From Pseudobacteroides sp. (GTDB taxonomy: Bacteria; Bacillota; Clostridia; Acetivibrionales; DSM-2933), in NCBI RefSeq assembly GCF_036567765.1, contig NZ_DATCTU010000104.1:1-64000 (forward strand): DNA of 64,000 nt, written 5' to 3'. Shown here one piece after another: positions 53,280 through 60,606 of the stretch (position 1 is its first letter; every line of letters starts with the position of its first letter). The notes under the pieces were generated by a model, which did not search any database, was not told where the DNA came from, and saw nothing but the letters and a program-made list of their open reading frames with translations. The position numbers and the translations under genes are program-made.

Positions 53280-53293
53280 TTAAAACTTAATAT

Positions 53294-53369
53294 GCTGGTG
53301 TAGCTCAGCAGGTAGAGCAGCTGACTTGTAATCAGCAGGTCGGGGGTTCGATTCCGTCCACCAGCTCCA
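53294..53369 (+). tRNA. tRNA-Thr (anticodon TGT)
   Basis: Acceptor GCTGGTG/CACCAGC, anticodon stem CTGAC/ATCAG-type with loop containing TGT, T loop TTCGATT and encoded CCA are present. Confidence 0.96.
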
Positions 53370-53372
53370 TAT

Positions 53373-53457
53373 GGAGGGGTTCCCGAGTGGCCAAAGGGGG
53401 CAGACTGTAAATCTGTTGTCGCTGACTTCGATGGTTCGAATCCATCTCCCTCCACCA
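53373..53457 (+). tRNA. tRNA-Tyr (anticodon GTA)
   Basis: A type II tRNA with a long variable arm: acceptor GGAGGGG/TCCCTCC, anticodon stem CAGA/TCTG with loop holding GTA, T loop TTCGAAT and encoded CCA. Confidence 0.96.
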
Positions 53458-53487
53458 AAGCTTCCTATTGATTAGGAAGCTTTTTTG
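53457..53487 (+). terminator. Terminator of the tRNA cluster
   Basis: AAAGCTTCCTA and TAGGAAGCTTT pair perfectly over a five-base loop, followed by TTT. It begins at the last base of the encoded CCA of tRNA-Tyr. Confidence 0.9.
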
Positions 53488-53490
53488 ATG

Positions 53491-53528
53491 CCTAGGGAAT
53501 TATGCTGCATTCTACACCACAATTTCTC
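53491..53528 (+). repeat. Dispersed palindromic repeat, copy 4
   Basis: CCTAGGGAATTATGCTGCA, two bases, then TACACCACAATTTCTCA form an imperfect palindrome directly after the T tract of the tRNA terminator. It aligns with the copies at 8814-8842, 12953-12985 and 15211-15257. Confidence 0.6.
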
Positions 53529-53584
53529 ATCTAAATTCCCGTTTACAATCACCATAAACACGCCAATTTCCTATAAATAAAGAA

Positions 53585-53604
53585 GGGATGGTACTTACCA
53601 TCCC
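53585..53604 (-). terminator. Terminator of the surface-glycan operon
   Basis: GGGATGGT and ACCATCCC pair over ACTT, followed on the minus strand by TTCTTTATTT. The TAA stop of the last gene (53595-53597) lies in the hairpin loop and arm, so translation reaches the terminator. Confidence 0.75.
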
Positions 53605-54560
53605 CTTAGACCTTTTTTATCTTTTTCGATGTTTTTTGTTTGTCTGACAATATATAGAGGTCTTCCCTTAGCTTCATCGTAGATTCTTCCTATATACTCG
53701 CCTATAATTCCAAGAATCATAAGAACGATACCATTGAAGACTATTGTTATTGCCATTAATGAAGCCCACCCAGGCTGCGTGTTCTTTGTAAACAATGCCT
53801 GAAATATTATCACCATCAAATATATAAACCCTATAAAAGATATTAATGTTCCGGCATATGTGGCAATCTTAAGCGGCTTATATGAAAAGGATGTTATGGC
53901 ATCAAAAGCAAACTTTACCATCTTTTTGAGTGGGTATTTTGTTTCACCTGCGAAACGCTTGTCCCTGCTAAACTCTACTCCAATCTGCTTAAATCCCAAC
54001 CAACTTATTAGTCCTCTTATATAACGGCTTCTCTCACCAACATTGGATAAGGCAATGCAAACTTTTCTGTCAATCAACCTGAAGTCCCCTGTATCAACAG
54101 GTATATCTACATCAGTCATTCTTCTAAGCAATCTGTAAAAAGCCGCTGCAGTAAATTTCTTAAAGAAAGTGTCTCCCTTTCTTTCTATCCTTTTCCCATA
54201 TACTACCTCATAGCCATCCTTCCATTTTTCAATCATCTTTGGAATGACCTCAGGAGGATCCTGCAAATCGGCATCAATAACAATTATAGCCTCTCCTTCA
54301 GTGTAATCCATACCTGCTGTTATTGCTATCTGATGCCCGAAATTTCTGGAAAAGTCAAGAAACTTGATATTCTTATCCTTTTCGCAGATTTCATTTACTA
54401 TAAATGCTGTCTTGTCCCTACTACCATCATTTACAAATATAATTTCATACGGCTCATTAACTGAATCCATAACCTTTTTTAACCTTTTATAGCTTTCAAG
54501 TACGACCTGTTCTTCATTGTAAACAGGAACAACAACGGAATATATCACAGAATCCGACAT
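53595..54560 (-). CDS. GT2 glycosyltransferase with two C-terminal membrane segments (GtrB/DPM1-like)
   Basis: The start is the ATG ending at 54560 (321 residues), preceded by AAAGGAGG. The catalytic domain has VVVPVYNEEQVV, FVNDGSRDKT, SRNFGHQIAITAG and DADLQDPPE, the signature of GT2 enzymes that transfer a sugar from a nucleotide to polyprenyl phosphate at the cytosolic face. Two membrane helices (about 230-255 and 265-292) and the motif EYIGRIYDEAKGRPLYIV end the protein. It is the last gene of the operon and resembles the partial GT2 gene at 63101. Polyprenyl-P-linked sugars are the donors of GT-C transferases, which are encoded upstream. Confidence 0.9.
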   Translation of the reverse strand: MSDSVIYSVVVPVYNEEQVVLESYKRLKKVMDSVNEPYEIIFVNDGSRDKTAFIVNEICEKDKNIKFLDFSRNFGHQIAITAGMDYTEGEAIIVIDADLQDPPEVIPKMIEKWKDGYEVVYGKRIERKGDTFFKKFTAAAFYRLLRRMTDVDIPVDTGDFRLIDRKVCIALSNVGERSRYIRGLISWLGFKQIGVEFSRDKRFAGETKYPLKKMVKFAFDAITSFSYKPLKIATYAGTLISFIGFIYLMVIIFQALFTKNTQPGWASLMAITIVFNGIVLMILGIIGEYIGRIYDEAKGRPLYIVRQTKNIEKDKKGLRGW

Positions 54561-54637
54561 CCAAAGGCCTCCTTTATATATAATCAAACTTTTTAATTAA
54601 AAGTCATATAAGCTTGCATTAATCGCTTTTTTATTAC

Positions 54638-55423
54638 CTATTCATAATCATCATAGTCTTCATCATTCTTAGTCTCATTGTCAGCTTCACAGTATTGATC
54701 TTCGTCATTATCCTTCTCAGCCTTTCCTGACCTTGATGAAACAAACACAATATATATTATAAGACCTATAACAATAAGAGCAACTATAATAATGATAATT
54801 ATTGTACCGGTATTACTTGATTTTCCGGTTTCTGAAGCTGGGTTTTCAGCTGGTGCTTTGCCCTCAATAGGAGCTACTTTTGCACCGCTTGGCACACTTG
54901 CTACTTCCTCCATAGTCAGATCGTCAAAATATGCTTTACCTTTGTTCATGTTTCCATGGCCTCCGAGACTCACAGTAACAACAACACTCATGACACCTTT
55001 ACCAGGCTTGAAATACATTTCTGTATATTCCCACTTATCATTTGTACCTTTTAAATCTTTAGAGGAATATACATAATCCAGCAAAGAAATTATCGCACCT
55101 GTTTTGTCGGCACCAACATTTTCTGTCTTAACCCAGCAGGACAGTTTGTATGTGGAATTTTCCTTAACAGCAACTGTCTGCTTGTATCTTGCGTCATTTT
55201 CACTTTCACTTGTGATGGATACAAATTTCTTTCCGCTGTGCCCTTCACCTTCTTCTACCTTGAATACCGATCCGCCATTGTACCCCCAAGGTTCCCACCC
55301 TGTTGGATTTTCTCCTGTAACCTCTTCAAATGACGGGTTCAGCAATAAATTCCCTTCAGCATAAGCAGATACTGCAGAAAATGCTAATATAATCATTATT
55401 AGAATTGTTACTATCTTTTTCAT
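54638..55423 (-). CDS. Membrane-anchored carbohydrate-binding-like protein A with acidic tail
   Basis: The 261-residue protein has a signal peptide (about 1-22, ending AYA), a jelly-roll carbohydrate-binding-like domain (about 24-165), an Ala/Pro/Ser linker, one membrane helix (about 204-227) and an acidic tail of about 30 residues (NDEDQYCEADNE... DEDYDDYE). The domain opens with NLLLNPSFEEVTGENPTGWE and ends with AYFDDLTMEE, the CBM4/9/16/22-like pattern. The topology puts the sugar-binding domain outside and the acidic tail inside. It is a paralogue of the next upstream gene; both lie inside the glycan operon. GGGGGAAG precedes the ATG. Role unknown: substrate presentation to the membrane transferases is a possibility. 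Confidence 0.78.
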   Translation of the reverse strand: MKKIVTILIMIILAFSAVSAYAEGNLLLNPSFEEVTGENPTGWEPWGYNGGSVFKVEEGEGHSGKKFVSITSESENDARYKQTVAVKENSTYKLSCWVKTENVGADKTGAIISLLDYVYSSKDLKGTNDKWEYTEMYFKPGKGVMSVVVTVSLGGHGNMNKGKAYFDDLTMEEVASVPSGAKVAPIEGKAPAENPASETGKSSNTGTIIIIIIVALIVIGLIIYIVFVSSRSGKAEKDNDEDQYCEADNETKNDEDYDDYE

Positions 55424-55474
55424 TTTTTCTTCCCCCAGTGTTTTTAATTAACTAAATTTGTATAATGTAAGAAA

Positions 55475-56332
55475 TTACTCATCATAATCCTCTTCTTCAA
55501 AATCTTCTTCCTCAAGCTCTTCAGCCTCTTTTTCATTCTTTTTGTCATTCTTTTTATTATCCAATCCATCATTGTTGTCTGATGTATTGTTCTTTGATGC
55601 TTTTTTCGCATATTTTACTTCTACAAATATGAGAGCACCTATAACCGCTGCTATAGCTAGAATTATAAGGATTATCTTGCCGGAACCCGAGCCGCTGCCC
55701 TGTTGTGCATTGTTGCTGTTACCACTTCCTGATGTATCTCCGGGGATATAAAAGTTTTTAACCTCCACGTCCTCCGGTTCTTCATTAACAAGTTCAAGGG
55801 AGATGTCATCGAAATATGCGGTTCCTTGATTGGGTGTACCAAACCCGCCCAACCTGCAACCTACTTTCATATTGCTGCTATCAGTAGTCTTTATATAAAA
55901 CAATAGCTCCTTCCAATCATTTTTTGTATCGGAATATTCAGTTGAAGTGTGAATTCCACTGCCGTTCAAAAGTGTTATATTTGCAGATCCTGGCTGCTGT
56001 GCAATGTTTTCTGTCTTAATCCAGCAGCTAACCTTATAAATCTTGTTTGGCTGAACCTGGACCTCCTGAAATACTTTGGAGTCATTAGGTTTAATATTGT
56101 TAATTACTAAAGCTTTTGAATTGTTGCGGCCTTTTCCTTCTTCCACAGACAGCTTAATTGCATCAGGTTTATTGTCAAATATCTCAGGTGACCAGTTTCC
56201 GGGAAGCTGACCGCTTATTTCTTCAAATCCCGGATTTTTTAAGATATTGCCGCCTTCACCGTAAGAAATAAATGAAACTGAGGTTAAAAGCAACAAAACT
56301 AAGGTGGTTAAAGCTATTCCTCTTTTCAACAT
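55475..56332 (-). CDS. Membrane-anchored carbohydrate-binding-like protein B with acidic tail
   Basis: The 285-residue protein has the same layout as its downstream neighbour: signal peptide (about 1-25), a CBM4/9-like domain (about 27-185, NILKNPGFEEISGQLPGNW to AYFDDISLELV), a Gly/Ser/Asn linker, one membrane helix (about 220-240) and a charged tail. The tail starts basic (KKASKNN, KKNDKKNEK) and ends very acidic (EEDFEEEDYDE). Its ATG overlaps the stop codon of the FAD oxidoreductase gene (TAATG) with AAGGAGG inside that gene, so translation is coupled. The two paralogues are only moderately similar, so the duplication is not recent. Confidence 0.78.
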   Translation of the reverse strand: MLKRGIALTTLVLLLLTSVSFISYGEGGNILKNPGFEEISGQLPGNWSPEIFDNKPDAIKLSVEEGKGRNNSKALVINNIKPNDSKVFQEVQVQPNKIYKVSCWIKTENIAQQPGSANITLLNGSGIHTSTEYSDTKNDWKELLFYIKTTDSSNMKVGCRLGGFGTPNQGTAYFDDISLELVNEEPEDVEVKNFYIPGDTSGSGNSNNAQQGSGSGSGKIILIILAIAAVIGALIFVEVKYAKKASKNNTSDNNDGLDNKKNDKKNEKEAEELEEEDFEEEDYDE

Positions 56333-57648
56333 TATAATGCCTCCTTTATGTCATTTTCCATGCATTCCACAACTTCTTTTCCCAACTTTATACTAAAATT
56401 TATGCCTCTGTCGTTAGGATAAATTTGTGAAGTGTTGGCCATATACAAATTTTTAATAGGTGTTTTATATGCAGGCTTTATTTTTGAATAATTCATAGGC
56501 CAAATAGGCTGTGCATACCTGTCTTTAAACACCATGTATTTTTCAATAATTTTTTCGTTGAAATCAGGGTATATCTTCCGCAAGTGCTCGACGTATATGT
56601 TTTTAACCTCTTCGTCACTCATCTTAAGATATTCACTGTTTACGTTAAGGTATTTGGAGAAATATAAAACAACTTTTCCCCCATAAACCTCTTTTGGGAT
56701 AAAATTAGTGTGCTCTATAAGACCCCCGAAAGGAATTTCATCATCAGCTACGTTAAGCCAGTAGAAATCGCTGAGTTTTTCCTTAAGTACCATAACCATT
56801 ATCATGGCACAATCATACTTTACCACCCTTAAGGGTGCTATATAGTCCTCTGGAGCATTCCTGCACACATCCACAAAATGCTGAAGTGCAGGTGTAAACA
56901 CTACATAATCGTAGTTCTTTACCTCGTTGTTGGCCTTAATGCCTTTGCATACTCCGTTTTCTACCACAATCTCTTCAAGCCCTGCATTAAGGTGGAGCTT
57001 TGCACCGTTTTCCTGTACGACATCGGCAAGCTTTTTAAGAAGGGTATAAAAACTTCCTTCCATATAACCAAGAACCTCATCCTTTGCTCCCTTTGTCCTG
57101 GATCTGACTCTTTGAACAATTCTTTCCCATATCCATACCGCAGGAATTTTATTAAAATTTTCTCCAAACTTGATTTTCATCATTGGCTTCCAGAACTTAT
57201 CCCAGCCTTCTTTTCCTGCATACTTGATCAAATAATCCTCTGCAGTTATGTTTTCCATTTCATCATTGTACTTGTGCCTGGATATTAGTAAGGATGATGC
57301 CCCCAGCTTTATCCTGTCTATAAATTTCAATGGCGTAAATCTCATTATATCAACAGGTGTGGCAAATGGATAGGATTTTCCTTTGCAATAATACCCCATT
57401 TTTGTCTTTCTCCAAATAAGGGAATCTTCAAGCTTTATTTCTCTGATAAGCTCCATAAGATACTTGTCGTGTGTAAAAACATGATGGTAATACTTTTCTA
57501 TAAGAGTATCACCAAGCTTGAATACACCTGCCAATCCCCCAATATCCGAGGACTTCTCGTAAATATCAACATCTTTGGTTAAATTTTTCTGGATATAATA
57601 AGCAGTTGATAGTCCGGCTACACCACCGCCGATAACAGCAATTTTCAT
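56332..57648 (-). CDS. FAD-dependent amine-oxidase-like oxidoreductase
   Basis: The ATG ending at 57648 (438 residues) has GGAGG upstream; an earlier ATG overlaps that site. The N-terminus MKIAVIGGGVAGLSTAYYI carries the G7-x-G9-x2-G12 FAD-binding fold, followed by YEKSSDIGGLAGVF. The C-terminal YAQPIWPMNYSK and NLYMANTSQIYPNDRGINFSI closes the FAD site. The family includes protoporphyrinogen oxidase-like, UDP-galactopyranose-mutase-like and desaturase-like proteins often found in surface polysaccharide clusters. Its substrate may be a lipid carrier or a sugar. It is translationally coupled to the carbohydrate-binding-like gene downstream. Confidence 0.82.
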   Translation of the reverse strand: MKIAVIGGGVAGLSTAYYIQKNLTKDVDIYEKSSDIGGLAGVFKLGDTLIEKYYHHVFTHDKYLMELIREIKLEDSLIWRKTKMGYYCKGKSYPFATPVDIMRFTPLKFIDRIKLGASSLLISRHKYNDEMENITAEDYLIKYAGKEGWDKFWKPMMKIKFGENFNKIPAVWIWERIVQRVRSRTKGAKDEVLGYMEGSFYTLLKKLADVVQENGAKLHLNAGLEEIVVENGVCKGIKANNEVKNYDYVVFTPALQHFVDVCRNAPEDYIAPLRVVKYDCAMIMVMVLKEKLSDFYWLNVADDEIPFGGLIEHTNFIPKEVYGGKVVLYFSKYLNVNSEYLKMSDEEVKNIYVEHLRKIYPDFNEKIIEKYMVFKDRYAQPIWPMNYSKIKPAYKTPIKNLYMANTSQIYPNDRGINFSIKLGKEVVECMENDIKEAL

Positions 57649-57715
57649 TTTGGCCTCCATAAAATATATTGATATATTAAATAATAACTTTCTTAAATTC
57701 CTTAAAAGTTTTTTG

Positions 57716-58705
57716 TCAATTTTCTATCTTCTTTTCGCTTATAGACGTTACCGAAGATAATGACAAGCCTTCTTTTAAAAGGAATATAAAACCAAGTGTA
57801 GTTACAGGTATATATAAAAATACACGATATACCAGTGCAAAGCCTACTGCCGTATTCTCAGCCACTTTAAAAACTCCAAGTGCTGTTTTACAAGCCTGCT
57901 CAAATGTTCCAAGGTTACCCGGTGCAGATGGAATCATTATACCAAAATTGGTTACTACCAGGGTAAACACCGCTAAATAGAACATGCTATCAACTCCAAA
58001 AGCAATGGCAATTGTTAAAACCAAGCTGCCTTCCAAAGCCCATATTATTATGGAATAAATTGCAACTGGCAGTAAGCTCCTTTTATCTTTTATAATATCA
58101 AACCCATCAATAAGTTTAGTTGCTATTTTCATTATATTAGTACCTACTTTGCTTGGAAGAAGTTCAGCAAAGAAATTGAGAAACTTTAACGCATGCTCCT
58201 TAAACATAACTATAAAAATAGTAAATAGCAAGGCACCTGCAAATATCACTGTGGCTATTATACCCAAGCTCTTTATGGATTGGGGAAATGGGTAAACCAG
58301 CGAAATTGCCCCCATAAAAAGGAGCAGTGTTATGCCATCATAAATCTTCTCAATTATAATGGTTGAAAGAGCGGCAGCTTTGCTTATATTGTGCTTCCTG
58401 CCTATAAGGTACGCTCTTACAACGTCTCCTCCCCTTAATGGTAGCACTGAGTTGGCCATATAATTGATACATATTATGGGAAACAAGCTGACAGTTTTTA
58501 CTTTTTTAATACTGCCGAGCATTGCTGACCACCTTAGGCTTCTCATCCAATAGCTGCTGATCTGAAGTAATATAGCAGGAACAATAACAAGGTAATTAAT
58601 GCCTAGAAGTACATCCCCGAGCTTTTTAAACTCTACGTTTCTAAACAATAGATATAGTAATATAATGCTAATTGCAATACCAACCAGGTTTTTAATCTTT
58701 TTCAT
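57716..58705 (-). CDS. AglD/LPG-synthase-like integral membrane protein (UPF0104)
   Basis: This 329-residue protein has about eight membrane segments and the hallmarks of the lysylphosphatidylglycerol-synthase transmembrane-region family: SSYWMRSLRWSAML, the NYMANSVLPLRGGDVVRAYLIGR block (about 81-103) and a late PSAPGNLGTFEQA motif. Members of this family are found in archaeal and bacterial N- or O-glycosylation and surface-lipid loci, where they are thought to flip or modify lipid carriers. It lies between the GT-C-like gene and the oxidoreductase gene in the operon. Confidence 0.85.
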   Translation of the reverse strand: MKKIKNLVGIAISIILLYLLFRNVEFKKLGDVLLGINYLVIVPAILLQISSYWMRSLRWSAMLGSIKKVKTVSLFPIICINYMANSVLPLRGGDVVRAYLIGRKHNISKAAALSTIIIEKIYDGITLLLFMGAISLVYPFPQSIKSLGIIATVIFAGALLFTIFIVMFKEHALKFLNFFAELLPSKVGTNIMKIATKLIDGFDIIKDKRSLLPVAIYSIIIWALEGSLVLTIAIAFGVDSMFYLAVFTLVVTNFGIMIPSAPGNLGTFEQACKTALGVFKVAENTAVGFALVYRVFLYIPVTTLGFIFLLKEGLSLSSVTSISEKKIEN

Positions 58706-58745
58706 ATTATCGTCCCTTTTAAATTACTTTTAGTGCAAATGACAT

Positions 58746-60587
58746 TTACCTATTTTTATTTAAACTTGCAACCTTTTTTGTTCCTTTAACATTGTCCTTT
58801 TTTACTGTCAACCAAATAGTATACCCTACAGACGCAATCATCACAAGGAGAGTAACCCATGCAACAGCATCAGCTATGCTATCCTCTATACCAACCCATG
58901 GATCGTCGTTATTTCCTTTAAGGTAAACATACCAATGATTTATGAGTGAACATGCAGTGATAAGAGTTGTGGTTATAATCATCCGTTTATCCCACAAAAT
59001 TGTGACCATTGCAAACACGATAGCAGGCAGCAAGTACCTTTCATGCATCTTGGTAGCAAAGACAAATATCCCGGATGTCAGAAAATATCCTGCATAATAA
59101 AGTGCCATGGCACTTTTCTTCTTTACCGCAAGCAGCACTATTGCAAAAACAGATATGATACCCCATAACACATAGCCCCATACGAGTGCACTTAACCCAA
59201 ACCAGTAAGGCTCCTTATCGGATGTTGTCTGGCCGCCCTGAATAGTCCAGAAATTAAACCCGTTAGCTGTGGCGTATGGATAATCATTCAGGCTGGTAGA
59301 GTATTGATGGACAAGCCAGAAATAAAAATCAGTAAACTTGAATGCGGCTTTTGTTATTGCAGGTGTGTTTTTGTCTATATTAAACAGTCCATATGGAAAA
59401 GGCCTGCTTTTACAATCCAGCTTTACATACCTTGCTTTTACCGGCTGCAAGGTTATTTGGTCAAGCTTGCCGCTGTAGCTGGAAGTATTCTTCCCTACAG
59501 TTTCACTGTAAATCAAATCCCAATTTTGGGCATCATCTGAAACCAAAATATCATAGGTTTTTGCGTATTCCCAGCCCCACTTTAATACTATTCTATTAAT
59601 TTCAGTTACTTCCCCAAGGTCAGTGTATATCCACTGCCGGGTAGCATGCTCTGAAGACCATGCCGTATTCTCGTCCATATCGGAAGCATTCTTTGCAATA
59701 TACTTATCCGATTCTTCCCCAGAGGCTTTGAATTCTTTGTTTTGTGCCAGGTTTGCTGCGGTATTTGTTGCTCCGTACACTTCCATATCCTTAAGGAAAT
59801 AAAAGGACGTTTCTCTATAAAAAGGAAGCACTATTATTAAATATATCAACATGCAACCTGCTGTTGTAAGAACCAGTTTTTTAAGGGTTTCAGAAACCGC
59901 CGATTTAAGTACAGACTTGTCTCTGCTGTTTTTATATTCAATGTATTTTTTCCACGGAAAATCCTTAAAATACAGGAATACCACCATAGGGAAAATCGCT
60001 ATACTCTGAGGCTTTGTCAATGCAGCCATGGCATAGACGAAAATTGCCCAATAGGTCCTTTTGCAATTGAAAAGATATACAACTGCCAAAAGCATTGTAG
60101 CAGTAAAAGAATCAAACTGTCCCCATACGGAGGAATTAAATATTACTGCAGGGTTAAAGGCATATAATATTCCAAGGATTAGTCCGAGCTTCTCTTTCTT
60201 GTACTTCCTGGCAATGAGATAAATTAAAACTCCTCCGCCTACGTCAGAAAGCACAGACCAAAACTTTACAAAAAACTCTGTTGCCCCAAATACCTTTCCT
60301 GTAATAAAGAGAAAGTACATGTAAAAAGGGCCATATACACAGTGTGTGTTTTTATAGAAGTCCTTAAAGCTGTTTTCCGCCAGGAAACCTGCCCAATATC
60401 TATATCCCCCCATATCTATTTTATAACACGGGAATAGATTAAAGAGCATTCTTAATGCAGTAACTACGATGAGTATAACCAGCAGTATCCTGATAGATAT
60501 TTTAAATACTGACTTATTATTATTATTGATAACTTCGTTATTTGAATTATTAATGTTTTCAGTATTTTTCTTAGGTTTTTGTGACAT
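58746..60587 (-). CDS. GT-C-type membrane glycosyltransferase with an inserted discoidin-like domain
   Basis: The 613-residue protein has an N-terminal cytosolic tail, then a GT-C-like membrane core starting about residue 30. A first external loop carries the acidic motif MGGYRYWAGFLAE, and NPAVIFNSSVWGQFDSFTA and MAALTKPQSIA are typical of mannosyltransferase-like GT-C proteins. At about 278-396, between two membrane segments, is a region reading as an F5/8 type C (discoidin/CBM32) domain: ASDMDENTAWSSE, WIYTDLGEVTEINRIVL, YDILVSDDAQNWDLIY and ARYVKLDC. The membrane core resumes after it. The insert would lie outside the cell and could bind the acceptor glycan. GGGGGATAACTAA precedes the ATG. 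Confidence 0.82.
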   Translation of the reverse strand: MSQKPKKNTENINNSNNEVINNNNKSVFKISIRILLVILIVVTALRMLFNLFPCYKIDMGGYRYWAGFLAENSFKDFYKNTHCVYGPFYMYFLFITGKVFGATEFFVKFWSVLSDVGGGVLIYLIARKYKKEKLGLILGILYAFNPAVIFNSSVWGQFDSFTATMLLAVVYLFNCKRTYWAIFVYAMAALTKPQSIAIFPMVVFLYFKDFPWKKYIEYKNSRDKSVLKSAVSETLKKLVLTTAGCMLIYLIIVLPFYRETSFYFLKDMEVYGATNTAANLAQNKEFKASGEESDKYIAKNASDMDENTAWSSEHATRQWIYTDLGEVTEINRIVLKWGWEYAKTYDILVSDDAQNWDLIYSETVGKNTSSYSGKLDQITLQPVKARYVKLDCKSRPFPYGLFNIDKNTPAITKAAFKFTDFYFWLVHQYSTSLNDYPYATANGFNFWTIQGGQTTSDKEPYWFGLSALVWGYVLWGIISVFAIVLLAVKKKSAMALYYAGYFLTSGIFVFATKMHERYLLPAIVFAMVTILWDKRMIITTTLITACSLINHWYVYLKGNNDDPWVGIEDSIADAVAWVTLLVMIASVGYTIWLTVKKDNVKGTKKVASLNKNR

Positions 60588-60606
60588 TTAGTTATCCCCC
60601 TAAACG

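Noticed and set aside
53062..53458. Open frames on both strands across 53.1-53.5 kb
   Set aside because: They overlap four complete tRNA genes; the apparent protein similarity is the usual tRNA artefact.
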